Below are positions 39,501 through 46,978 of a DNA stretch of 64,000 nucleotides, piece after piece; the first letter of the stretch is position 1; each line of letters begins with the position of its first letter. Location: NCBI RefSeq assembly GCF_000155595.1, contig NZ_DS989904.1:2264312-2328311 (forward strand), written 5' to 3'. The notes under the pieces were generated by a model that saw nothing but the letters and a program-made list of their open reading frames with translations, ran no database searches and was not told where the DNA came from. The position numbers were made by a program, and so were the translations under genes. This stretch comes from Synechococcus sp. PCC 7335. GTDB lineage: Bacteria > Cyanobacteriota > Cyanobacteriia > Phormidesmidales > Phormidesmidaceae.

Positions 39501-42140
39501 GAGGGAAGAAGAACAAGCGGTATCAATCGCGAAGCTCGGTCCATGCCAATCGAGAAAATAAGAAAGTCGATTAGCGCTAATACTAAAAGCGTTGCCTGTG
39601 CCGTAGTAGACATCTGTATTCAGTTGAGTCCCTTGTACCCGCGAATAGTCGCCGTTACTGATTCCTAAAAAAATGCCTGACTGACTGCCGGCTAGTTCGT
39701 CTGCTGAGAGTCCTGCATTCTCTAGAGTCTGCCAGCAGACTTCCAATAGCAGTCGCTGTTGAGGATCCATATGGATGGCCTCTCTAGGAGAAATCCCAAA
39801 GAACTTAGGATCAAAGTGATCGACTTGCTTCAAAAAGCCACCCCACCTCGCTAGGTTCTGAGACGGCAGAACAGATTCGAGCTGATCTATATCCCAACGC
39901 GAAAGGGGCACTTCTGTAATCGCGTCCTGGCCATGGTGTAAGAGCTGCCAGAAGCTTTGAGTGCTAGATGCCCCTGGAAACCGACAGTCCATACCAATCA
40001 CTGCGATCGCCTCTCCCACCCCCCCTTGCCGTACTCGCACCTGAGCTAACGCCTCCGACTGCGTCGCCCGTGAGTCTCCAATCACTAGCTGCCGGGCTAA
40101 TGTCGCGATCGTAGGAAAGTCGTAAACTATCGTTGGCATCACTGGATATCCTAGCCAGGCTTCTAGCTCAGTCGACATCTCAACTACCTGCAATGAGCCT
40201 AATCCATAGCTAGCAAGCGGCTCATGGCGATCGATCTCAGTCGGCGCTATCTGGGCTGCTTGAGCAATTCGATTAGTCAGCCAAGTTTCGACTGCCTGGA
40301 TTTTCTCTTGCTCAGTTGCCAGTTCAGCTAGTACAACAGAAAATTCTTCAGAGGGGGCAACCACGGCTTGAAGATCTCTTACCCATTCTCCAACCACCGT
40401 CAGGCTAGCGTCTAGGAACTGACTCCGGCACTGCTTACGCTGTACTTTTCCACTAGAGGTTTTGGGTAAGCTTCCTGGTTTTAGTAGCTGTACAGCATAC
40501 AGCTGCAGTTCGTGGACTTCAGAAACAGCTCGGCGAATTGCTAATATAATTTCATCTTTCACTTGCCTATCTTCGTTCAAGTCGCGTAAGTAGGCGCGAG
40601 TTACCTCTGCGATTATCACGAGCTGCTCAGCGGCATTCTGTTCTACTGAGAATGCAGCACATCCGCTGATCTGAATTGCTTGGTGTGCGTTTTCCACCGT
40701 CTGCTCAATATCTTGAGGATAGTGATTACGTCCACGGATGATCACCACGTCTTTCAGTCGTCCGGTAACAAAGAGTTCTTGATTGTGCAAGAACCCTAGA
40801 TCGCCCGTACGTAAAAAGTTTGCTTCGCTGCCTGTCAGCTTGGCTTGAAACGTTGTTTCTGTTTGCTCTGGCCGCTGCCAATACCCCTGAGCAATACTTT
40901 TACCCGCCACCCAAATCTCTCCTACTTTGCCGCTCTCACAAGCAGTCAGTGTCTTGGGATCAACAATCTTTACTTGCTGCTCTAGCCAGCTATGACCACA
41001 GCCCACAACCGGCTTGCTTTCCCCTGGTATAGCGCTGGCGATCGCCCGGTTTCGCTCTAGCGCATTCGGGTTGATATTGTAGATCACCGGTTCTGCAGCC
41101 CGACTACCCCCTGTAACTAGCAGGGTTGTCTCAGCCATGCCATAGCAAGGATAAAAGGCACTGCGTTTGAATTTGCTGGGCGCAAATGTCTTTGAGAATT
41201 TCTCTAGCGTTTCGGGGCGAACAGGCTCTGCCCCCGTAAAGGCAAGGCTCCAACGGCTCAGATCAAGCGCCGCAATCTGTTCTGGTCTAGCAGTTTGAGC
41301 GCACAGCTCGTAGGCAAAGTTCGGACCGCCACTGGTCACAACTTTATAGTCTGAGATGGCCTGTAGCCATCGAATCGGCTTTTGTAGGAAAGCGACCGGT
41401 GACATTAGAACCACTGTTCCGCCCCCATAAACTGTTTGTAGCAGTCCCCCGATAAGCCCCATATCGTGGTGAAAGGGCAGCCAAGAAGCGCCTATATGCT
41501 CGGGGCTGCTCTCAAAGCATCGGTAAATCATTTTGCTGTTGTGCAGCATGTTCTCATGAGAGACCATCACCCCTTTGGGCGCGCCAGTTGATCCAGAAGT
41601 ATATTGCAAGAAAGCTAGGCTTCTACTCTTTTCGGTCTCTGATAGGTCTGCATACCAAGGACTAAGCGGCGCTGTGGCGCAAGATAAAAGCGCCGGCAGG
41701 TCGTCTGTCGCTAGCCAGGTCATACCTGAAGAGAGGGGGTCTTGCTCCCAACTTTTCTGAGCATCGATAATGGCCTTTCGAGTGGTAAGTGCTAGGGCCG
41801 GCTGACAATCTTGAGCGATCGCCTGTAACCTTCCTAAACTTTGGTTATGACGCGGAGGATAGGCGGGAACAGCGACAATACCTGCATAGAGACAGCCGAA
41901 GAAACCAGTGATAAAATCGAGGCCAGCGGGGTAGAGCAACAGGGCGCGATCGCCTTGCTTAGCCCCTGAGTTTAGTAAGTAATCGGCAATCTCCGTCGCT
42001 TTTTTGTCTAGCTGCGCATAAGTCAATCTAGCTGCTTCGTGCTCACCATTTTCTAGAAAGATATAAGCAGTTCTATCGGAGTATTCTATCGCCCTAAATT
42101 TCAGTAAATCGACAAAGTTAGTAATACTGGAATCTAACAT
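33537..42140 (-). CDS. FAAL-type I polyketide synthase (FAAL-ACP-KS-AT-DH-ER-KR-ACP)
   Basis: A 2867-residue hybrid megasynthase. The order is: fatty-acyl-AMP ligase (~1-590; YTSGSTGAPKG near 180, GRLKDVVIIRGRNHYP, terminal KTSSGKVQRK); ACP1 (Ser ~649 in GLGSL, where Asp usually precedes Ser); KS (Cys ~876 in DTACSSS, EAHGTGT, KTNIGH); AT (Ser ~1345 in GHSVGEY, HAFH, so malonyl); DH (HRVFSQAILP, a variant of HxxxGxxxxP, with LLDASFQ); ER (LIHAAAGGVGQAAVQ); KR (TGGLGALG, HAAGILEDG, GQGNYAAANAF); and ACP2 (Ser ~2820 in GVDSL). It should activate a free fatty acid, add one malonyl unit and reduce it fully. There is no thioesterase and no obvious docking tail, so the chain must pass to another protein, most simply the AONS synthase at 52.9 kb. 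Confidence 0.93.
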   Translation of the reverse strand: MLDSSITNFVDLLKFRAIEYSDRTAYIFLENGEHEAARLTYAQLDKKATEIADYLLNSGAKQGDRALLLYPAGLDFITGFFGCLYAGIVAVPAYPPRHNQSLGRLQAIAQDCQPALALTTRKAIIDAQKSWEQDPLSSGMTWLATDDLPALLSCATAPLSPWYADLSETEKSRSLAFLQYTSGSTGAPKGVMVSHENMLHNSKMIYRCFESSPEHIGASWLPFHHDMGLIGGLLQTVYGGGTVVLMSPVAFLQKPIRWLQAISDYKVVTSGGPNFAYELCAQTARPEQIAALDLSRWSLAFTGAEPVRPETLEKFSKTFAPSKFKRSAFYPCYGMAETTLLVTGGSRAAEPVIYNINPNALERNRAIASAIPGESKPVVGCGHSWLEQQVKIVDPKTLTACESGKVGEIWVAGKSIAQGYWQRPEQTETTFQAKLTGSEANFLRTGDLGFLHNQELFVTGRLKDVVIIRGRNHYPQDIEQTVENAHQAIQISGCAAFSVEQNAAEQLVIIAEVTRAYLRDLNEDRQVKDEIILAIRRAVSEVHELQLYAVQLLKPGSLPKTSSGKVQRKQCRSQFLDASLTVVGEWVRDLQAVVAPSEEFSVVLAELATEQEKIQAVETWLTNRIAQAAQIAPTEIDRHEPLASYGLGSLQVVEMSTELEAWLGYPVMPTIVYDFPTIATLARQLVIGDSRATQSEALAQVRVRQGGVGEAIAVIGMDCRFPGASSTQSFWQLLHHGQDAITEVPLSRWDIDQLESVLPSQNLARWGGFLKQVDHFDPKFFGISPREAIHMDPQQRLLLEVCWQTLENAGLSADELAGSQSGIFLGISNGDYSRVQGTQLNTDVYYGTGNAFSISANRLSYFLDWHGPSFAIDTACSSSLVALHQACQSLRAGECDLALAGGVNLILNPQLTVTFSQAQMMAADGRCKTFDASADGYVRSEGCGVVALKRLADAQQDGDTILGIVRGSAVNQDGRSNGLTAPNSLAQQSVIRQALANAGISAEQVDYIEAHGTGTALGDPIEVNALKAVFDQPEKSGGEMPPMEDWTCQLGSVKTNIGHLEAAAGMAGLIKVLLCLQHEEIPRHLHLEKLNPYIQLENTPLEIPTENKVWPSGDRPRIAGVSSFGFGGTNAHVIVSEAPRPQPSRSIEPSWAVPIHNLNNRESESDSLHILTISAKSDEALNTYVLQYQDWLQRNDHLSVADICYTANVGRSHFSHRYATVTASTPQLQQQLQTLGSKPKAIIQKPPKIAFLFTGQGSQYVDMGRQLYETQPIFRQAIDRCKKILSKQGISLLDSLYPTSLSFQRASSRLDETAHTQPALFAIEYALAQLWQSWGIEPDLVLGHSVGEYAAACIAGVFSLEEGLSLIAERGRLMQALPAGGEMLSILATVEQVEEWIAPYQATSAQTAAQVHAQVSIATINGPNSVVVSGKAEAIRAIAQTLSEKDIKHKKLTVSHAFHSPFMAPMVAEFATVARKIDYSRPQIPFVSCLTEDGGDRAIATADYWIEHIEQPVKFAKGMLNLHEKRCDVYLEIGPKPLLLGMGKQCLPADNASSWLPSLRPEQSDWQQMINSLCQLYTRGAKINWKNFYRFNSYQKVLLPTYPFQRQRYWLEPSPSSSTVNPLASHLAPSDRHPLVGQRVYSPVGPVQFQTQLSPQQPAYLTHHRVFSQAILPATAYLEIALAAAAKTADTSFAQSLTQVVIQRGLILSEAQPTTVQTVLTPQADGTQQFEIFSLEETDSNPAEPRWVTHAKGIIQPVGSAPPSPIDLDECQASFLQQIPVAEYYEKLHARGLEYGSDFQAIEQLWAAPNRALGKIILTESLTRNADFYRLHPVLLDASFQILAAAIGETNAQQIYLPVGVTELQVYGPLGHSLWAIASIADDQATDTKAQQLLGNVQLVTPSGVVAAEVKGLALKQTNREILMRYLQPEVEPALYELAWEVAPLVPAPAPILPTEKQWLVIVDDLEANVGKQVIEQIEARGDRTIKVSFNNAYRQLDPQHYQLNPVSLDDFNQLIASIVEQPLEGIIYLCNPDTQHHDCESVLHLVQSLTKARISVPLWLVTQGVQPITQLEETELHLPRIQQASLWGLGRVIALEHPELSCRRIDLASGSRSDSFDIAQLIDELYAPTIEDQIAYRQDKRYIARLLEYKVKTDLLAISAGQSFQLKLKEYGLINNLSILPIQRRSPGSHDVEIQVAAAGLNFRDVLNVLGLLKEYYAEQLGITQANQLTFGFECAGTVVAKGDQVVDFDIGDEVMATMLTDGVSRFVTTRSEFVIPKPTQITFAEAATLPLAFLTAYYGLQSLANLKAGDSVLIHAAAGGVGQAAVQVAQRAGAEIFATASPSKWDFLKEQGIAHVMNSRSLDFADEILEITAGKGVDVVLNSLNGEFIDKSFEVLAKNGRFVELGKIGIWDEQQVQQTYPTAQYFPFDLGEVTQQTPEIIRNLWKVLGELFEQEQFHPLPVKTFPIQASQQAFRHIQQAKHIGKVVLTLPAIAPKENKAILIDSHSCYLITGGLGALGLKVAQWIAEQGGKHLALIARKAPSPEAQQVIEQLEALGTSVSVVLGDVTRSHDVENIISQLTTEHSPPLKGIIHAAGILEDGLLSQLSWQQFSKVMAPKIRGAWNLHQASQSLSLDFFVCFSSVASLLGSPGQGNYAAANAFMDTLMQHRRKLDQPGLSVNWGPWAEAGMAAQVEADVQSRMSARGITLLNPDKSLQTLGKLIAQSVRQVGVLSIDWAKFSAQLPPGVSLPVLERFRSSVDGNQGDRLQGLEQLKQVSATERRHHLMAHIQAEIADVLGYSSPEEIALDQPLADLGVDSLMAVELANQLEYSLGPTIPASFLFEHPTLEGLVEYLIEQMPSVEFAE

Positions 42141-42303
42141 CGGTTTTCTTCGGATGACAGGGCTAATAGCTGCTGATAGCTATCTATGAACAAATAGAAC
42201 AAATAAAAGAGAGAATGACTCTACTATAGAAGAATCGAAAGCAGTCTGCTGAATGCACCTTGATGATGCCTTTCTTTGTGACATCTCTATAGGTATTGAG
42301 GCA

Positions 42304-44130
42304 TTAGAGTTCTATAGACATTAGAGTAGGATCGAGCAAGATTCCTTCAGCAGAGCGAGCGTTCTTCCACTCATAGATGATATTTAGCTCACCGGTTAGA
42401 TACTTGGATTTGCAAGTGGTTCTCTGCACTTTGCCAGTAGGCGTCTTCGGCGTGCTGCCAGGACGAACAAGGGCGATCGCATGAGCTTCTAACATGTGAT
42501 GCATTGCTAAGCTTTGCCGAATTGCACCAACCACTGACTCTACGTCTAGAGACCGTAAGTACCGAGACTCAATCTCTTGGACGACGACTAGTCTCTCTTC
42601 TTCGTCTACTGCTACGCCAAAAACAGCTACCCCAGCCGGACGCAAAGTGGGATGGCTTTTTTCTACCGTTGTTTCAATAAAGTGAGGATAATGATTATTA
42701 CCCCACAGAATAATGACATCTTTTAGCCGCCCAGTGATAAACAGCTCATCGCCCTGAAGAAATCCCATATCCCCCGTCCGCAAAAACGGACCTTCTCCTG
42801 CTGCTGTATGAGCTTGAAATGTTTGTTCAGTCTGCTCTTCTCTATTGAAATATCCTTGGGCCACACTAGGCCCGGATACCCAAACTTCACCCACCTCATC
42901 TTCAGCGCACTGTTTCAAGGTATCTGGATCAACAATAGCGATCTGATGGTTCTCACCGGTTTTGCCGCAACTAACTACTTTCCTCGCTTCTGAGACGTTT
43001 TCTGAAATGTTTTCTGTAGGAGCAGCGACTATTTTGTTCTTCTCTAAAGCAGACCGCTGAATAGATTTGACAACGGGTGAACAATTCCGTGGTGTTGTCG
43101 TAATCATCACAGTGGTTTCGGCCATACCGTAAGCCGGACAAAAGGCGGCTTTGCGAAATCCTGCTGGTGCGAATGCACTAGCAAACCGATCTAGCGTGTC
43201 AGGAAGAACAGGTTCTGCGCCATTAGCTGCGATCGCCCAGCTACTCAAATCTAGTCCTTTTCTTTGCTCGGGTGTAATTTTGCGCAGACATAGCTCGAAG
43301 GCAAAGTTCGGACCGCCGCTGATTGTGCCTCGATAGCGAGAAATCGCCTGCAACCAGCGCAAAGGCTTCAAGATGAAGTCTACAGGTGACATCATCACGA
43401 CTGGCCGCCCGACGTAGATTGGCTGGGTGACGGCGCACACCAATCCTAAATCATGATAAAGCGGTAGCCAGCAAATTCCAATATCACTTGCAGTATACTG
43501 ACAGGCTGCTTGAATCATCGCTAGGTTGTTCAACACATTGCCGTGGCTGATCATCGCACCTTTTGGTAGGCCAGTAGACCCAGAGGTATATTGCAAATAG
43601 GCCAAGGTTTTATCTTCTAGCTTGGGCATCTGCCAACTATTAGCGTTCTTTCCCCCCAGCTGATCGACCTCTATCCAATGAATTTGATCAAGCGGCGGCG
43701 TCACGACAAAAGGCTCTGATAGGCGCTCCATCAAGGGTTGTGTCGTTAGCGCAAACTGGATCTGGGCATCGACAGCCTTGTATTGAAGTTCTAAAAGGAG
43801 AGATTCATTTAATGGCGGCCAAGCGGTCACCGCCACTGCGCCAGCATACAAACAGCCAAAGAAGGCGCTCGTAAAGGCCAGTCCGTCTGAAAGCGGGAAG
43901 GTAAGTAGCACCCTAGCTCCAGACGCACCAAGGGATTGGAGATGAGCTGCAATCGCCCTTGCCTGTATATCCAGCTGATAATAGGTCAAGCGACCATACT
44001 CACTCTCACCATTTTCTAAACCGATATAGGCAATTTGATTCGGCTGCTGCTCGGCTCTGTAGCGCAGAATCTCAACTAAAGAAGCGCAGTGGTCTAATTG
44101 AGTTGGGTGACTAGAAAGAGGAAAAGCCAT
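42304..44130 (-). CDS. Free-standing fatty-acyl-AMP ligase (FAAL)
   Basis: A 608-residue adenylate-forming enzyme of the FAAL family. Its layout matches the ligase domain of the neighbouring synthase: P-loop YTSGSTGLPKGAMISHGN near residue 180, WLPLYHDLGLV, GGPNFAFELCLRK, YGMAETT, LRTGDMGF and the C-terminal lysine in KTPTGKVQR. It carries no ACP. The hinge region reads GRLKDVIILWGNNHYPHFIE where the fused copy has the usual IIRGRNHYPQDIE; Arg to Trp and Arg to Asn changes there may alter catalysis. It lies 163 bp upstream of the synthase on the same strand, so it is likely co-transcribed. It may load a different acyl chain or a different carrier. Confidence 0.9.
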   Translation of the reverse strand: MAFPLSSHPTQLDHCASLVEILRYRAEQQPNQIAYIGLENGESEYGRLTYYQLDIQARAIAAHLQSLGASGARVLLTFPLSDGLAFTSAFFGCLYAGAVAVTAWPPLNESLLLELQYKAVDAQIQFALTTQPLMERLSEPFVVTPPLDQIHWIEVDQLGGKNANSWQMPKLEDKTLAYLQYTSGSTGLPKGAMISHGNVLNNLAMIQAACQYTASDIGICWLPLYHDLGLVCAVTQPIYVGRPVVMMSPVDFILKPLRWLQAISRYRGTISGGPNFAFELCLRKITPEQRKGLDLSSWAIAANGAEPVLPDTLDRFASAFAPAGFRKAAFCPAYGMAETTVMITTTPRNCSPVVKSIQRSALEKNKIVAAPTENISENVSEARKVVSCGKTGENHQIAIVDPDTLKQCAEDEVGEVWVSGPSVAQGYFNREEQTEQTFQAHTAAGEGPFLRTGDMGFLQGDELFITGRLKDVIILWGNNHYPHFIETTVEKSHPTLRPAGVAVFGVAVDEEERLVVVQEIESRYLRSLDVESVVGAIRQSLAMHHMLEAHAIALVRPGSTPKTPTGKVQRTTCKSKYLTGELNIIYEWKNARSAEGILLDPTLMSIEL

Positions 44131-44364
44131 AGAGACAAAATTATAGAAGCCGAATTAGAAGCCAAATTAAAGAAACCACAATAGCGCTGAAGAGGCCACA
44201 AGGACTCAGTGATAGAGGCTCTAGCTAATTTTTCTTGTAAAAGCCCCATGAAAGCTCCCCGAAAGCCCTGTGGAAAGCTCCGTGAAAGCACTGAGAAGGC
44301 AGATGGATTATAGCCCGCTGAAAGGGTTGATTCAAAGGTGTCAGATAAAATTTAATCAGTTTAA
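44131..44364. repeat. Spacer with short tandem repeats upstream of the FAAL gene
   Basis: A non-coding gap between the methyltransferase and FAAL genes. It contains gaagccgaatta/gaagccaaatta at 44146-44169 and a run of gaaagc-containing units of ~10-13 bp at about 44248-44300. No terminator is evident. Confidence 0.5.
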
Positions 44365-45054
44365 TCAACGATCGCAAGCTGCTACCGCCAATAGCGAGAG
44401 CCCCACCGGACAACCCAATCGGTTCTCTACCGTTTGAAACAACGGTACACAGCGATCAAACCAGCCCACTTGGTTACCGGGTGGCGTTACGAGACCTCTT
44501 ACTCCATTGAGCCACCATCCCAAAATCCCAGCCAAATTAAAATAGTTCAGCGTGGTCTGCGTATAGGCAGCTTTGGTCAGTGCTGTTTGCAAAGTCGCAG
44601 GCGTATAGCGGCGATGGTGCCCGACTGCTTCGTCTAGTGAGTTGTACAGCGATTCAAGCGCCGGCACCTTTACTATTAAAGTTCCATCTGGCGCCAGCAT
44701 TTGACTGAGTCTGCGCAAAACAGCCACGTCGTCCTTGATATGCTCTAGCACATCTAGCATGATGATAGTGTCAAACGACTGATCAGGCGCCATCGCTGTC
44801 ACATCAGCAGCGGCGACTTGGACGTGGGGATGAGCTTGAAGGCGCGATCGCGTTTGCCGCGTATAGCCCTCATCCAAATCGATTGCCAGTAGTTCTGAAC
44901 AGTGCTGGGCAATCAACATCGTAAAGTTACCACATCCACAGCCGACTTCTAGCGTGCGCCCCTTAACATGCGGCTGTAGCTGAGAGAAGATCCACTGGTT
45001 ATAGCGAGTCGCCGACTGAAGATGGTCAAACCAGACATCTTGCGCACGTAGCAT
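44365..45054 (-). CDS. Class I SAM-dependent methyltransferase
   Basis: A 229-residue methyltransferase of the UbiE/UbiG type. SAM motif I is TLEVGCGCGNFT (~residues 34-45). Acidic motif II is LLAIDLDE, and motif IV is FDTIIMLDVLEHIKDD. The C-terminal HHRRYTPATLQTALTKA block is common in small-molecule and lipid-head-group methyltransferases. I chose ATG 45054 because AGGAG lies about eleven bases upstream; a TTG at 45063 sits too close to it. It is the first gene of the minus-strand FAAL/PKS run and diverges from the membrane protein at 45133. It may methylate the island's product; that is inference from position. Confidence 0.85.
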   Translation of the reverse strand: MLRAQDVWFDHLQSATRYNQWIFSQLQPHVKGRTLEVGCGCGNFTMLIAQHCSELLAIDLDEGYTRQTRSRLQAHPHVQVAAADVTAMAPDQSFDTIIMLDVLEHIKDDVAVLRRLSQMLAPDGTLIVKVPALESLYNSLDEAVGHHRRYTPATLQTALTKAAYTQTTLNYFNLAGILGWWLNGVRGLVTPPGNQVGWFDRCVPLFQTVENRLGCPVGLSLLAVAACDR

Positions 45055-45132
45055 GTTGAACAACTCTCCTAAAAGATCGTAAGGCGCACTAGAAAGCGTA
45101 GTGTATTATCACTCACCTTACCTACTGCTAGC

Positions 45133-46887
45133 GTGATTAACTCTACATTTCAATTAGCGTCTTTATCGCTAAAACATCGTCAGGTGGCTTTTTGGTTTGG
45201 TGTTAGCTTCATCACGCCGCTTTACTACGGCTTAGTTTCATTTTTCTATTCCACTTCGTCAGCGTACATTGTTCAAGATGATGCTCGCTATCACATCGTT
45301 TGGCTACAGCGCCTAGTCGATCCCGACTTATTCCCTAACGATATTATGGCGGAGTATTACAGTGCTATTCAGGGAATTGGGTTTAGATCGTTCTATAGTT
45401 TGGCAGCTTCCCTAGGGATTGAACCGCTTGCCTTTGCGAAGATTGTGCCGCTTTTGTTAGCACTGATCACCACAGCTTATATTTTTTGGGTGGCGCTGCT
45501 GATTCTGCCAGTCCCTATCTGCGGTGCGTTGACAACTATTATCTTGAATCAGAATATCTGGATTAGAGACGATTTGATCTCAGCTTCGCCTCGCGCATTC
45601 GTATATCCGCTGTTTGCAGCTTTTTTGTACTATCTACTGCGAGATTCTAAGGTTCTAGCTTTGGTCTCGCTAGGGCTATTGAGTCTGTTTTATCCGCAGA
45701 TGGCGCTGGTCTCTGTTGGCATTTTGACTATCAGGCTAATTAAATGGGATAGGATGACACCAAGGTTGTCAAAGCAGTCACGAGACTATGGTTTTTGGTT
45801 GACTGCGGCAGTGATGACAGGCGTAGTCCTGTTGCTATTCTCTCACCAGGTTGCTCAGCAGGCGGGGCCGCTGACTTCATTGGCGCAGATGAAAGTATGG
45901 CCGGAGTTTCAGCCAAATGGACGCGGTGCTTACTTTGGATTACCTTTTCTGTCGTTTTGGTTTGACGGCCTTAGCGGCTTACGGTTTCCGCTCTATCCGC
46001 CGATTATCTGGTTAGGGGCAATGCTGCCGCTGGTAGTGTGGAAGGTGCCCCAATTCTTTCACAAAGCGTTTCCACTCTCAAAGGCAATTACTGCTGAAGT
46101 CAGAGTGCTAGGTGAGTTATTTGTTGCGTCGATGGGATTCTTCTTCCTTTCCCATATTATTTTTCCGACGCTGTATCTGCCAAGTCGGTATAGCTTTTAC
46201 AGCACTCGGTTTGTATTGGCGATCGCCTCTGGTGTGATGCTGACGCTAGTCATGCAGTGCTGGGTTGGCTGGCTGATCCGTAAAGGACGGTGCTGGCGAC
46301 AGTGGAGTGGATTAGATCTAGTGCGAGTAGCGGTGAGTGTCGGGTTTGCGATCGCAGTTATCGTTGCTCCTTCTATTCCTGTTCTCTTTCTAAAAGGACA
46401 AAGTTGGGAAGTTGGAACACCTGTGAGCCTCTACGACTTATTAGCAAAGTCTCCTAAAGACACCCTGGTGGCGTCGTTGGTGCAAGAGGTAAACGATGAT
46501 ATTCCTGCATTTGCCCAGCGCTCTGTCCTTGTTGGCCGAGAGTTCGCTCTACCCTATCATGTGATTTTCTATGGAGAGATGCGGCAGCGAATGCGAGATT
46601 TGATGAACGCACAGTACAGCCCAGCACTATCAGAAGTGCAAGCGTTCATCGCCTTCTACGGTATTGATATCTGGATTCTATCGGAAGATTTTATGAATGA
46701 TGGCTATTTAGCCCAGAAGGATTGGTTGCTCAATAGCTCAGAGAGAGCAAGCGTGATAGAAGCGAATGATAGCCTTTCTCAAGGCGGCTTGCCTGCTTTG
46801 AGCCAAACGATACCTGTCTGTTCTATCTACACCGAAGCGGGTTTAATTGCGTTGGATGCTAACTGTGTGGTCAATCTAGATAGCTGA
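45133..46887 (+). CDS. Multi-pass membrane protein, possibly GT-C-like
   Basis: A 584-residue protein with about ten to twelve hydrophobic segments and a soluble C-terminal part of ~150 residues. The first periplasmic loop carries an acidic motif (YIVQDDARYHIVWLQR, ~residues 45-60), as in GT-C glycosyltransferases, which place catalytic acids there. No family-specific signature was recognised, so the enzyme class is a guess. It starts at GTG 45133. It diverges from the methyltransferase with only ~78 bp between the starts. Confidence 0.6.
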   Translation: MINSTFQLASLSLKHRQVAFWFGVSFITPLYYGLVSFFYSTSSAYIVQDDARYHIVWLQRLVDPDLFPNDIMAEYYSAIQGIGFRSFYSLAASLGIEPLAFAKIVPLLLALITTAYIFWVALLILPVPICGALTTIILNQNIWIRDDLISASPRAFVYPLFAAFLYYLLRDSKVLALVSLGLLSLFYPQMALVSVGILTIRLIKWDRMTPRLSKQSRDYGFWLTAAVMTGVVLLLFSHQVAQQAGPLTSLAQMKVWPEFQPNGRGAYFGLPFLSFWFDGLSGLRFPLYPPIIWLGAMLPLVVWKVPQFFHKAFPLSKAITAEVRVLGELFVASMGFFFLSHIIFPTLYLPSRYSFYSTRFVLAIASGVMLTLVMQCWVGWLIRKGRCWRQWSGLDLVRVAVSVGFAIAVIVAPSIPVLFLKGQSWEVGTPVSLYDLLAKSPKDTLVASLVQEVNDDIPAFAQRSVLVGREFALPYHVIFYGEMRQRMRDLMNAQYSPALSEVQAFIAFYGIDIWILSEDFMNDGYLAQKDWLLNSSERASVIEANDSLSQGGLPALSQTIPVCSIYTEAGLIALDANCVVNLDS

Positions 46888-46978
46888 TAATTAGTGGCGT
46901 GGGACAACGCCCTATACAGCCTTTCCCTTGAGGAAGACTAATCACCTTTAAAGGTAGCCTTAGCAGTCATTTGTACAC

